Notes under the pieces: generated by a model
What the model was told of the DNA's origin: nothing
The model's input: only the letters and a program-made list of their open reading frames with translations
Databases searched by the model: none
Shown here: piece after piece, positions 40,321 through 48,327 of the stretch
Position numbering within the stretch: the stretch's first letter is position 1
Layout of the letters: each line of letters begins with the position of its first letter
Made by a program: the position numbers and the translations under genes
Source of the DNA: Jiangella mangrovi
GTDB lineage: Bacteria > Actinomycetota > Actinomycetes > Jiangellales > Jiangellaceae
Length of the DNA stretch: 64,000 bases
Reading direction: 5' to 3'
Assembly (NCBI RefSeq): GCF_014204975.1
Contig: NZ_JACHMM010000001.1
Location: 1,488,001-1,552,000, forward strand

Positions 40321-41381
40321 CGTTCGTCCAACCTGCTCACGAGCGCGGCCACGAACTCGTCCGGCTTCTCGACGTGCGGGCTGTGGCCGGCGTCGTCGAT
40401 GACGGTCTCGCCGGTGACGCCGCCGGCCGCGCGGTACTTCTCGAGGACGGCACGGGTCTGGGCGAGCATCGGTTGCGGCGGAGCGACGTCGGCGCCCGGC
40501 CAGCCCGGCACCACGCCGAGCGACCCCAGGTACGCCAGGTCGAACAGCGACGTGTCGGAGACGATGACGTCGTCGGAGCCGCGGATCCAGCGGATCGGCG
40601 GCTTCGGGTCGATCGCGTCCAGGCCGTCGAGGTGCAGGTGGGTCGGGGCCATGGTGTTGAGCACGCCGCGGGTCCCCGGCCCCAGCCCCGGCCAGGCCGA
40701 GGTCGCCACCGAGTCGCCCGGGTAGTGGTCGTCGCCGACGGCGGTGGTCAGCATGGAGTCGAGGTAGGCCTCGACCTCGTCGGCGGGCGGCACGAACGGC
40801 GGTTTGAAGTACGCCGCCAGCATGACCTGCCGCGGCGAGGTGGGAGCGTCGTCGCCGCGGTCGCCGTCGCGCAGGCGGGCCACGAAGTCGGGGTTGGCCG
40901 CGCCGCCCCCGGACCCGGCCGCCGACGCGTCGGCCAGCGCGCCGTCGGCCCCGCGGGTCGCGCCGAAGCCGTAGGGCGACACCGGGTTGACCAGCGTGAC
41001 CGAGCGGTACCGGGCCGGCGCGTCGAGCAGCTGCTGCAGGACGACGGCGGCACCCATGCTCCAGCCGACCAGGTGGGCGCCGTCGAGGCCCAGTGTGTCG
41101 AGCAGGCCGGCGACGTCGTCGGCGTAGTCGCGGACGCCGCGGGTGGCGTCGACCGGCAGCGTGTCGGTGCCGCCGAACCCGCGCAGGTCGACCGCGACCG
41201 GGCGGAACCGGTCCGGCAGCCGCACCATGGCGCGCTGCCAGAACACGCCGGACGAGACGTTGCCGTGGACGAAGACCACGGGCTCACCGTCGTCGCGGCC
41301 CTCCACGGTGAGCGTGTTGACGGTGAGCCGCGGCGTGCTGTGCCGCGTCTGCACCACACCAGGCATGAGCGTCGATGTCAT
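40317..41381 (-). CDS. Alpha/beta hydrolase (first gene of pair)
   Basis: 354 residues. HGNVSSGVFWQRAMVRLPDR, Arg-Gly-Phe-Gly (DLRGFGGTDT), nucleophile elbow GWSMGAAVVLQ, and late His in DDAGHSPHVEKPDEF. A longer lid insert (about 130-230, rich in Ala and Gly) distinguishes it from the second hydrolase. A GGAGG site precedes the ATG. Translationally coupled to the downstream hydrolase through ATGA. Substrate unknown. Confidence 0.88.
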   Translation of the reverse strand: MTSTLMPGVVQTRHSTPRLTVNTLTVEGRDDGEPVVFVHGNVSSGVFWQRAMVRLPDRFRPVAVDLRGFGGTDTLPVDATRGVRDYADDVAGLLDTLGLDGAHLVGWSMGAAVVLQQLLDAPARYRSVTLVNPVSPYGFGATRGADGALADASAAGSGGGAANPDFVARLRDGDRGDDAPTSPRQVMLAAYFKPPFVPPADEVEAYLDSMLTTAVGDDHYPGDSVATSAWPGLGPGTRGVLNTMAPTHLHLDGLDAIDPKPPIRWIRGSDDVIVSDTSLFDLAYLGSLGVVPGWPGADVAPPQPMLAQTRAVLEKYRAAGGVTGETVIDDAGHSPHVEKPDEFVAALVSRLDER

Positions 41382-41432
41382 GGCCCCCTCCTCAGGCAGA
41401 TCATGCCCTACATCGGGGCTCAGTACCGAGCC

Positions 41433-42431
41433 CTATTCCCCGGGGTAGCGCAGGCCGATCTGGCGGCGGATCTCGTCCATGGTCTCCATGATCGCGACGG
41501 TCTCGTCGAGCGGCATGATCTCGCTCTCGGTCGCGCCCTCACGCAGCAGCCGGCCGACCTCGACGGCCTGGTGACGCAGCCCGCCGCCGATGCGCGGCTG
41601 CTCGAACCGCTCCGGCGCCTGCGCGTTGGGCCGCAGCAGCGAGAACGACGTCGGCGTGTACCAGACGTCGTCGATCTCGAGCCGGGCCCGCGTGCCGGTG
41701 ATGACGGCGCGGTTGGCCGTCCGGGCGCCCAGGGTGGTGGTCACGACGGCGTGCGCGCCGGTCTCATAGGTGAGGACGGCGGACGTCTGCGCGTCGAGGC
41801 CGTTGGGCAGCAGGGTGCCGGCCGCCGTGACGGTGGCCGGCCGGCCCAGCACGTACGACGCGAGCGAGATCGGGTAGACGCCGAGGTCGAGCAGGGCGCC
41901 GCCGGCCAGCGCTGGGTTGTGCAGACGGTGTCCGCCGTCGGCCGGGATGGCCTGCCCGTGGTCGGCGACCACCGTCGTCACGTCACCGAGAACGCCCGAG
42001 CGCAGCAACTGGTCGATGCGGCGGAAGTGCGGCAGGAACCGCGTCCACATCGCCTCCATGAGCAGCAGTCCACGCTCGCGCGCCAGGTCGACCAGCTCGC
42101 GGGCCTCGGCGGCGGTGATGGTGAACGGCTTCTCGCACAGCACCGGCTTCCCGGCCTCGAGCGCGAGCCGGACGTTCGCCGCGTGCGCGGTCTGCGGCGT
42201 GGCTACGTACACGACGTCGACGTCGGGGTCCGCGACCAGCTTCTCGTACGAGCCGTACGCGCGCGGCACGTCGAACCGGCCGGCGAAGCGGCTGGCGCTC
42301 TCGTCGGTGCGGGAACCGACGGCGACCACCTGGGCGTCGTCGACGAGCTGCAGGTCGCGCGCGAACGACGCCGCGATGCCGCCGGTGCCCATGATGCCCC
42401 AGCGGATCCGGCCGTTCCCGTCCGTCGCCAT
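41433..42431 (-). CDS. Gfo/Idh/MocA family oxidoreductase
   Basis: 332 residues. Rossmann core WGIMGTGGIAASFARDL near the start, then VYVATPQTAHAANVRLALEA and the signature EKPFTITAAEA (Glu-Lys-Pro, catalytic Lys), followed by the C-terminal beta-sheet domain (GGALLDLGVYPISLASYVLG). Acts on sugars, cyclitols or dihydrodiols with NAD(P). ATG at 42431 has AGGAGG six bases upstream. It lies eight bases after the SDR gene and is likely co-transcribed with it. Confidence 0.92.
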   Translation of the reverse strand: MATDGNGRIRWGIMGTGGIAASFARDLQLVDDAQVVAVGSRTDESASRFAGRFDVPRAYGSYEKLVADPDVDVVYVATPQTAHAANVRLALEAGKPVLCEKPFTITAAEARELVDLARERGLLLMEAMWTRFLPHFRRIDQLLRSGVLGDVTTVVADHGQAIPADGGHRLHNPALAGGALLDLGVYPISLASYVLGRPATVTAAGTLLPNGLDAQTSAVLTYETGAHAVVTTTLGARTANRAVITGTRARLEIDDVWYTPTSFSLLRPNAQAPERFEQPRIGGGLRHQAVEVGRLLREGATESEIMPLDETVAIMETMDEIRRQIGLRYPGE

Positions 42432-42439
42432 GTGCCCTC

Positions 42440-43363
42440 CTAGCGGTACCCCGTGACGTCGGCGGGCTTGCCGGCGTCCTGCACCTCCACCAGGTACCGC
42501 CACGCGTTCGGGCGGCTGCCGTCGAGGTCAGTGAAACGATAAACCGGCGCCAGTTGACCGCTCGACAGCGACTGCCCGTTCCAGCGCGCGACGTCGGGGT
42601 CGGCGGCCAGCGCGGCGACCGCCCGGCCCACGTAGCGCGGCGTCTCGGAGATCGCGAAGTGCGGCTGCGCCCCCAGCGCGTCGCGCCAGTTCTGCTCGGT
42701 GACGCCGAAGTGCTTCAGCATCAGCTCCGAGCGCAGCCAGCCCGGCGTCATCGCGACGGCGGTCGCTCCGTACGGCGCCAGCTCCTGGGCCTGGGCGAAC
42801 GCCATGCGCAGCACCGACGACTTCGCGAGGTCGTAGAAGAACGAGACCCGGTAGTTGGCGGCGTTGTAGTCCGCCGTGCCGTCGGTCATCTCGACGACCA
42901 GGCCGCCCTTGGTCCTGATGAGCAAAGGCAGCGCGAAGTGGCTGGTGACGATGTGGGTGTCGATGGCGAGCCGGAGGATCCGCAGGCCCTTCTCCAGCGA
43001 GTGCTCCCAGAGCTTGTCGTCCCAGGCGAACAGCAGCTCGCCGCCCCAGATGTCGTTGACCAGCACGTCCAGCCGGCCCTGCTCGGCGTCGATGCGGTCG
43101 ACCAGCGCCTTGACCTGCTCGGGCACCAGATGGTCGGTCTGCACCGGGATGCCGGTGCCGCCGGCCGCGGTGACCAGCTCGGCGGTCTCCTCGATGGTCT
43201 CGGGCAGGTCCTGCTCCGACCGCTGCGCCCGCGTGCTGCGTGCCGAGCAGTACACCGTCGCGCCAGCCGCCCCGAGCTCGACGGCGATCCCCCGACCCGC
43301 GCCGCGCGACGCCCCCGCGACGAGCGCGACCTTGCCTTCCAGGTTCTTCTCCATGGCACCCAT
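42440..43363 (-). CDS. Short-chain dehydrogenase/reductase
   Basis: 307 residues. Cofactor motif GASRGAGRGIAVELG, then DVLVNDIWGGELLFAWDD, which replaces the usual NNAG with NDIWGG, and a Tyr-x-x-x-Lys of the form YDLAKSSVLRM. The atypical NDIWGG and the length mark the subgroup of larger SDRs (DHRS1-like). Start is ATG 43363; 43354 is an alternative. An operator-like palindrome lies 15 bases upstream. Probably one operon with the oxidoreductase. Confidence 0.88.
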   Translation of the reverse strand: MGAMEKNLEGKVALVAGASRGAGRGIAVELGAAGATVYCSARSTRAQRSEQDLPETIEETAELVTAAGGTGIPVQTDHLVPEQVKALVDRIDAEQGRLDVLVNDIWGGELLFAWDDKLWEHSLEKGLRILRLAIDTHIVTSHFALPLLIRTKGGLVVEMTDGTADYNAANYRVSFFYDLAKSSVLRMAFAQAQELAPYGATAVAMTPGWLRSELMLKHFGVTEQNWRDALGAQPHFAISETPRYVGRAVAALAADPDVARWNGQSLSSGQLAPVYRFTDLDGSRPNAWRYLVEVQDAGKPADVTGYR

Positions 43364-43377
43364 GGTGTGAGCGCATC

Positions 43378-43396
43378 ACTGACACGGAGTGTCAGT
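43378..43396. promoter_or_regulatory. TetR-type palindrome upstream of the SDR gene
   Basis: ACTGACAC-GGA-GTGTCAGT is a perfect 8-bp inverted repeat, 15 bases before the SDR start. The symmetry and size fit a TetR-family operator. No TetR regulator is in the window, so control would be from elsewhere. Confidence 0.65.
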
Positions 43397-43454
43397 CACT
43401 CGATTCGGCGAGGTGCTTCAGCGCGACCAGGCTGACGGACGGAGAGCGGTTCAG

Positions 43455-44150
43455 CTACAGATCGCCGGGGAGCTGGAAGCGGTAGCCGAGGCCGGGCTCG
43501 GTGATGAAGTAGCGCGGCTTCGAGGGCTCCGGCTCGAGCCGCTGGCGGATCTGGGTCATGAACACCCGCAGGTAGTTGGTCTCCGTCCCGTAGGCGGGCC
43601 CCCACACCTCGTGCAGGAGCTGCTCGTAGGTGACCAGCCGGCCGTGGTGGCGGATCAGCATCTCGACGATGTGCCACTGCCGCGGTGTCAGGCGGACCGC
43701 GACGCCGTCGCGGACGACCCGTTTGGCCGCGAAGTCGATGGTGAAGTCGTCCGTCGCGACCACGGCGTTGCCGTCGGGCAGGACCGCGCGCCGAGTGGCC
43801 GCGCGGAGCCGGGCGAACAGCTCGTCCATGCCGAACGGCTTGGTGAGGTAGTCGTCGGCGCCGAGGTCGAGCGCCTCGACCTTCGCCGCCTCGGTGCCGC
43901 GACCCGAGAGCACCAGGATGGGCACCGACGACCAGCCGCGGATGCCGCGGACGACGTCGAGGCCGTCCATGCTGGGCAGCCCGAGGTCGAGGATGACGGC
44001 GTCGGGGTGGTTGCGGGCGGCCAGCTGCAGGGCCTGTTCACCGGTGCCGGCGAGATCGGCGGTGTACCCACGGGCCTTGAGGTTCAGCGCGAGGGTCTTG
44101 CGGATGCCGGCGTCGTCGTCGACGACGAGCACCCGGCCGGGTGACTCCAT
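43455..44150 (-). CDS. kdpE: KdpE-like OmpR-family response regulator
   Basis: 231 residues. Receiver with Asp55 (ILDLGLPSMDG), Lys in LTKPFGMDEL, and winged helix ending HEVWGPAYGTETNYLRVFMT, QIRQRLEPEPSKPRY, the characteristic KdpE C-terminus. Divergent from kdpD rather than downstream of it. TACCAT (44163-44158) lies seven bases before the ATG as a probable -10. Confidence 0.92.
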   Translation of the reverse strand: MESPGRVLVVDDDAGIRKTLALNLKARGYTADLAGTGEQALQLAARNHPDAVILDLGLPSMDGLDVVRGIRGWSSVPILVLSGRGTEAAKVEALDLGADDYLTKPFGMDELFARLRAATRRAVLPDGNAVVATDDFTIDFAAKRVVRDGVAVRLTPRQWHIVEMLIRHHGRLVTYEQLLHEVWGPAYGTETNYLRVFMTQIRQRLEPEPSKPRYFITEPGLGYRFQLPGDL

Positions 44151-44211
44151 GCCGCCGATGGTAGCCGCGCGCCGCTCGCATTCTCGTACGGAACAGCAAC
44201 GCGAGCACGAC

Positions 44212-44232
44212 TCTTGACGGCTTCTTGACGGC
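44212..44232. promoter_or_regulatory. Direct repeat TCTTGACGGC in the kdpD-kdpE intergenic region
   Basis: TCTTGACGGC at 44212-44221 and 44223-44232, an 11-bp step typical of OmpR-family sites, 32 bases before the kdpD ATG. A candidate KdpE site. Confidence 0.6.
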
Positions 44233-44263
44233 GACGGCGTCAGCCTGCGGTCAGACTGGGGGC

Positions 44264-46813
44264 ATGGGACGCGGGCAGCTGCGGATCTACCTGGGCGCCG
44301 CGCCGGGCGTCGGGAAGACGTTCGCCATGCTCGAGGAGGCGCACCGGCGCCGGGGCCGCGGCGCCGACGTCGTCGTCGGGTTCGTCGAGGTGCACGGGCG
44401 GGCCCGGACGGCGGAGCAGATCGGCGACCTCGAGGTGGTGCCGCGCCGCACCGTCCATTACCGCGGCGGCTCGTTCGAGGAGATGGACCTCGACGCCGTG
44501 CTGCGCCGCAAGCCGGAGGTCGCGCTGGTCGACGAGCTCGCGCACACCAACGTGCCGGGGTCGCGCAACGCCAAGCGCTGGCAGGACATCGAGGAGCTGC
44601 TCGACGCCGGCATCACGGTGCTGTCGACGGTGAACATCCAGCACCTCGAGTCGCTCAACGACGTCGTCGAGCGGATCACCGGAGTGCCGCAGCGCGAGAC
44701 CGTCCCCGACGAGGTGGTCCGCCGCGCCGACCAGGTCGAGCTGACCGACATGACGCCCGAGGCGCTGCGCCGCCGGATGGTCCACGGCAACGTCTACGCG
44801 AAGGAGAAGATCGACGCGGCGCTGGGCAACTACTTCCGCGTCGGCAACCTCACGGCGCTGCGCGAGCTGGCCCTGCTCTGGCTGGCCGACAAGGTCGACG
44901 ACCAGCTGGACCGCTATCGCGCCGACCACCGCATCGACGACACCTGGGAAGCGCGCGAGCGGGTCGTCGTCGCGCTGACCGGCGGACCCGAGGGCGAGAC
45001 GCTGGTCCGCCGCGCCGCCCGCATCGCCGACCGCGGCAAGGGCGCGGACCTCATGGCCGTGCACGTCTCGCCCAGCGACGGGCTGGTCGGCGCCGACCCG
45101 ACGCAGCTGGCCCGGCAGCGGCTACTGGTCGAGAGCCTCGGCGGCACGTTCCACCAGGTGCTCGGCGAGGACATCCCGTCGGCGCTGATCGAGTTCGCCC
45201 GCGGCGTCAACGCCACCCAGCTGGTGCTCGGCGCGAGCCGCCGCGGCCGGCTGGCCCAGCTGTTCTCCCGCGGCGTCGCGCTGACGACGATGTCGCTGTC
45301 CGGCTCGATGGACGTCCATCTCGTGCCGCACCAGCAGGCCGGGCGCGGCCGCAACGCCGCCCTGGGCAGCGCGCTGTCTCGGCACCGCCAGGTCGCCGGG
45401 TTCGTGCTCGCCGTGGTCGGCCTCCCGCTGCTGATCCTCGGGGTGCGGCTGCCCGAGGACGACGTCTCGCTGGCGACCGGCGAGCTGTTGCTGCTGGCGA
45501 TGGTCATCGCGGTGGCGCTGGTCGGCGGCATGTGGCCGGCGCTGCTCGCGGCGGGCGGCGGGTTCCTGCTGCTCAACTGGTTCTACACCGAGCCGCTGCA
45601 CTCGTTCGAGGTGAACCGGCTCGAGAACATCATCGCGCTGGCGGTCTTCCTGCTGGTGGCCGCGTCGGTGAGCGTCGTCGTCGACCAGGCGGCCCGGCGC
45701 ACCCGCGAGGCGGCCCGCGCGAGCGCCGACGCGCAGAGCCTCGCCACCGTCGCCGGCAGCATGGTCGGTAACCCGCGGCCGCTCATCGGGCTGCTGGAGC
45801 GGCTGCTCGAGACGTACTCGCTGACGTCGGTGACGCTGCTGGAGCGCCCGGCCGACGCGCCGCGGCTGCCGGGCAGCCACCAGGACCCCGCGACGTGGTC
45901 CGTGGTGGCCTGCGTCGGCGAGCGGCCCTGCCTCACCCCCGCCGACGCCGACGTCGAGGTCCCCATCGACGACTCGCTCTCGCTCGCCCTGCGCGGACCC
46001 GGCGCGCTGCCGGCCGAGGACCGCCGGGTCATCGAGGCGTACGCCGCCCAGGCCGCGCTGGCCCTGCGGCAGGAGCGGCTGGCCCGGCAGGCGGCCTCGG
46101 CCGGGACCATCGCCGAGGCCGACCGGATGCGCACGGCGCTGCTGGCCGCCGTCAGCCACGACCTGCGCACGCCGCTGGCCGCCGCCAAGGCCGCCGTCAC
46201 CAGTCTGCGCAGCGACGAGGTCCAGTTCGACCCCGACGACGAGGTCGAGCTGCTGGCCACCGCGGACGAGTCGCTGGACCGGCTGGCGACGCTGATCGCG
46301 AACCTGCTCGACCTGAGCCGGCTGCAGGCGGGCGTGCTCGGGGTGACGCTGCTGCCGACGGCGGCCGGCGACAGCGTCGCGCGGGCCCTCGACGAGCTCG
46401 GCGAGCCGGGCCGCGCGGTCGTCGTCGACCTGCCTTCGGACCTGCCGCCGGTGCAGGCCGACCCCGCCCTGCTGGAACGGGTGCTGGTCAACGTCATCGG
46501 CAACGCGCTGCGGTTCAGCCCGGCGGACCGCCCGCCCACCGTCACCGCCCGCGAGGAGGACTCCGCCGTCGATCTGCTGGTCGTCGACCACGGGCCGGGC
46601 ATCCCCGAGGACCAGCGCGACCGTGTCTTCGTCCCGTTCCAGCGCCTCGGCGACAGCGGCACCGGGATGGGGCTCGGGCTGGCGCTCTCGCGCGGGCTGA
46701 CCGAGGCGATGGGCGGCACGCTCGTCCCCGAGACCACGCCCGACGGCGGCCTGACGATGCGCGTGACGCTCCCGCTCGACGACGCGGGCACCTGGCAGAG
46801 TGGTGCTCGATGA
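44264..46813 (+). CDS. kdpD: KdpD-like turgor/potassium sensor histidine kinase
   Basis: 849 residues. N-terminal KdpD domain with Walker A GAAPGVGKT (residues 11-19) and DELAHTNVPGSRNAKRWQD, then a universal-stress-like domain (about 225-365), four transmembrane helices (about 385-490), a GAF-like region, HisKA with His632 (AVSHDLRTPLAAAK), and HATPase_c (NVIGNALRFSP, GMGLGLALSRG). Senses potassium limitation in the family. No kdpFABC genes adjoin, so the target pump must lie elsewhere. The stop overlaps the DUF3500 gene as ATGA. Confidence 0.94.
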   Translation: MGRGQLRIYLGAAPGVGKTFAMLEEAHRRRGRGADVVVGFVEVHGRARTAEQIGDLEVVPRRTVHYRGGSFEEMDLDAVLRRKPEVALVDELAHTNVPGSRNAKRWQDIEELLDAGITVLSTVNIQHLESLNDVVERITGVPQRETVPDEVVRRADQVELTDMTPEALRRRMVHGNVYAKEKIDAALGNYFRVGNLTALRELALLWLADKVDDQLDRYRADHRIDDTWEARERVVVALTGGPEGETLVRRAARIADRGKGADLMAVHVSPSDGLVGADPTQLARQRLLVESLGGTFHQVLGEDIPSALIEFARGVNATQLVLGASRRGRLAQLFSRGVALTTMSLSGSMDVHLVPHQQAGRGRNAALGSALSRHRQVAGFVLAVVGLPLLILGVRLPEDDVSLATGELLLLAMVIAVALVGGMWPALLAAGGGFLLLNWFYTEPLHSFEVNRLENIIALAVFLLVAASVSVVVDQAARRTREAARASADAQSLATVAGSMVGNPRPLIGLLERLLETYSLTSVTLLERPADAPRLPGSHQDPATWSVVACVGERPCLTPADADVEVPIDDSLSLALRGPGALPAEDRRVIEAYAAQAALALRQERLARQAASAGTIAEADRMRTALLAAVSHDLRTPLAAAKAAVTSLRSDEVQFDPDDEVELLATADESLDRLATLIANLLDLSRLQAGVLGVTLLPTAAGDSVARALDELGEPGRAVVVDLPSDLPPVQADPALLERVLVNVIGNALRFSPADRPPTVTAREEDSAVDLLVVDHGPGIPEDQRDRVFVPFQRLGDSGTGMGLGLALSRGLTEAMGGTLVPETTPDGGLTMRVTLPLDDAGTWQSGAR

Positions 46814-47772
46814 GCGACTCGATGACCCGGGCGGCGACGGCGTTCCTGGCCGCGCTCGACCCCGACCAGCTCGCCCAAGCCGCGGCGCCGTTCGACGCGG
46901 CCGACCGGCGCACGTTCACCTACCTGCCGCGGTCGCGACCGGGGCTGACGCTGGGCGAGATGTCCGATGCGCAGCGTGAGCTGGCGCTGGCGCTGCTGGC
47001 GGAAGGGCTGTCCGAGCCCGGGCTGGCGGACGCGCGGGCGATCATGGCGCTCGAGACGGTGCTCGGCGCCGTCGAGCGCTCCGCCGGGATGGACACCTGG
47101 TCGAAGCGGCAGCCGGATCGGTACTGGTTCCGGGTGCACGGCACGCCAGGATCCTCGTCGCCGTGGGCGTGGAAGGTGGGCGGCCACCACCTCGCCGTCA
47201 CTGTCACCGTCGTCGATGGAAGGGTCGCCGGGACGCCCCAGTTCTTCGGCGCCAACCCGTCGACGGTTCCGGCCGGCTATCCCGGGGCCGGACGGCGGAC
47301 GCTGGCGGCCGAGCAGGACCTCGGGCGGGCGCTGGTGACGTCGCTACCGCCATCGCTGCAGGCGGTCGCCGTCACGTCGGAGGAGGCGCCGCGCGACATC
47401 CTCACCCGCGACGACCCCGTCGCCGACGCCGGGTTGGTGGCGCCGGGGCTGGCGTACGGCGACCTACCCGCCGAGGGGCGCGAGCTGCTGGAGCGGCTGA
47501 TCCGGCTGTACGTGGGCCGGGTGTCGGCGTCCATTGCGGAGCCGGCGTGGGCGTCGATCGTCGATGCCGGACTGGAGCGGGTGACGTTCCGCTGGGCCGG
47601 CCCGGTCGAGCCCGGCCACGGCCACTACTACGCCGTGCTGGGCCCGACGTTCCTGCTGGAGTACGACAACACCCAGCAGGACGCCAACCACGTCCACTCC
47701 GTCTGGCGCGACCTGCGCCACGACTGGGGTGACGACCTGCTGGCGGCGCACCACGCCGCCCACCACGGGTGA
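46810..47772 (+). CDS. DUF3500 family protein
   Basis: 320 residues. The DUF3500 core is recognisable: FTYLPRSRPGLTLGEMSDAQ, then WSKRQPDRYWFRVHGTPG, then WAWKVGGHHLAVTVTVVDGR and the late HGHYYAVLGPTFLLEYDNTQ with HVHSVWRDLRHDWGDD. No signal peptide is visible. Translationally coupled to kdpD by ATGA, an unexpected partner. Function unknown. Confidence 0.87.
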   Translation: MSDSMTRAATAFLAALDPDQLAQAAAPFDAADRRTFTYLPRSRPGLTLGEMSDAQRELALALLAEGLSEPGLADARAIMALETVLGAVERSAGMDTWSKRQPDRYWFRVHGTPGSSSPWAWKVGGHHLAVTVTVVDGRVAGTPQFFGANPSTVPAGYPGAGRRTLAAEQDLGRALVTSLPPSLQAVAVTSEEAPRDILTRDDPVADAGLVAPGLAYGDLPAEGRELLERLIRLYVGRVSASIAEPAWASIVDAGLERVTFRWAGPVEPGHGHYYAVLGPTFLLEYDNTQQDANHVHSVWRDLRHDWGDDLLAAHHAAHHG

Positions 47773-47789
47773 CGCGGTCAGGCGTGGCG

Positions 47790-48029
47790 TCAGGTGTACT
47801 CGATGCCCGCGCGGTCGAGGAGCTCGGTGAGCCCGACCCCGAGCGCCTTGGCGATGCGGACCAGCTCGATGACGTCGAGGCGGCGGTCGCCGGACTCGAA
47901 CAGCGACACCTTGCGCTGGGTCAGGCCGAGCCGCTCGCCGAGCTGCTCTTGCGTGAGATCGCGCTCCTCCCGCAGCTGCCGGATCGTGGCGTACAGCCGC
48001 TGATACTCAGGAGCCCGGCTGTCGACCAC
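47790..48029 (-). CDS. XRE-family helix-turn-helix regulator
   Basis: 79 residues: one helix-turn-helix (about 15-70: RQLREERDLTQEQLGERLGL, then SLFESGDRRLDVIELVRIAK). Start is probably the GTG at 48029; in-frame codons further upstream have no ATG in the family position. Divergent from the small Cys/His protein. AGCCAAAGTTTAGCT between them is a likely operator. May regulate that gene and itself. Confidence 0.82.
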   Translation of the reverse strand: MVDSRAPEYQRLYATIRQLREERDLTQEQLGERLGLTQRKVSLFESGDRRLDVIELVRIAKALGVGLTELLDRAGIEYT

Positions 48030-48057
48030 CCGCCCATCCGATCGCCCTTGATCGAAT

Positions 48058-48085
48058 AGCCAAAGTTTAGCTGTCGATATATCGT
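48058..48085. promoter_or_regulatory. XRE operator-like palindrome and promoter of the small Cys/His gene
   Basis: AGCCAAAGTTTAGCT (48058-48072) is palindromic at six of seven pairs. Rightward TATCGT (48080-48085) ends six bases before the GTG at 48092, indicating a leaderless transcript. CGATATATCG (48075-48084) overlaps it and is a perfect palindrome. Confidence 0.6.
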
Positions 48086-48091
48086 GCCCTC

Positions 48092-48295
48092 GTGGCCCCG
48101 CCGAAGACCCCGGTTCGGTACCGCGCACGCTGCCCCGCCTGCCCGTGGACCGGCCGCGAGTACACCCGCTACTCCCAAGCCGAAGACGCCGCCCGCGACC
48201 ACGCCAAACGCACCGTCCACGACACCCACGTGATCGACCACTACGGCCTGCGCATCACCGGCTCAACGATCCGGCCGGCCGACGAGCGCTCCTGA
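48092..48295 (+). CDS. Small Cys/His protein, possible zinc ribbon
   Basis: 67 residues. CPACPWTGREY near residues 14-24 with His37, His43, His46 and His50 could bind zinc as a short C2H2-like finger. Basic overall, with KRTVHDTHVIDHYGLR. Coding is supported by the leaderless promoter and conserved-looking motif, but no family is recognised. Divergent from an XRE regulator and next to an FxLD-type methyltransferase. Function unknown. Confidence 0.6.
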   Translation: MAPPKTPVRYRARCPACPWTGREYTRYSQAEDAARDHAKRTVHDTHVIDHYGLRITGSTIRPADERS

Positions 48296-48327
48296 ATCCC
48301 GACATTTCGACCACTACGGACCACGCC

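Noticed and set aside
41417-41434. GGGCTC/GAGCCC hairpin between the oxidoreductase and hydrolase genes as a terminator
   Set aside because: Only six pairs, no T-run, and it overlaps the oxidoreductase stop codon.
47775-47795. A further TGGCGTCA near 47782 as an RHH operator
   Set aside because: Single isolated copy near the XRE gene end; no array, so probably chance.
48296-48327. FxLD precursor peptide next to the methyltransferase
   Set aside because: No short frame with an FxLD-like motif or Cys/Ser/Thr-rich core was found on either strand around the gene.
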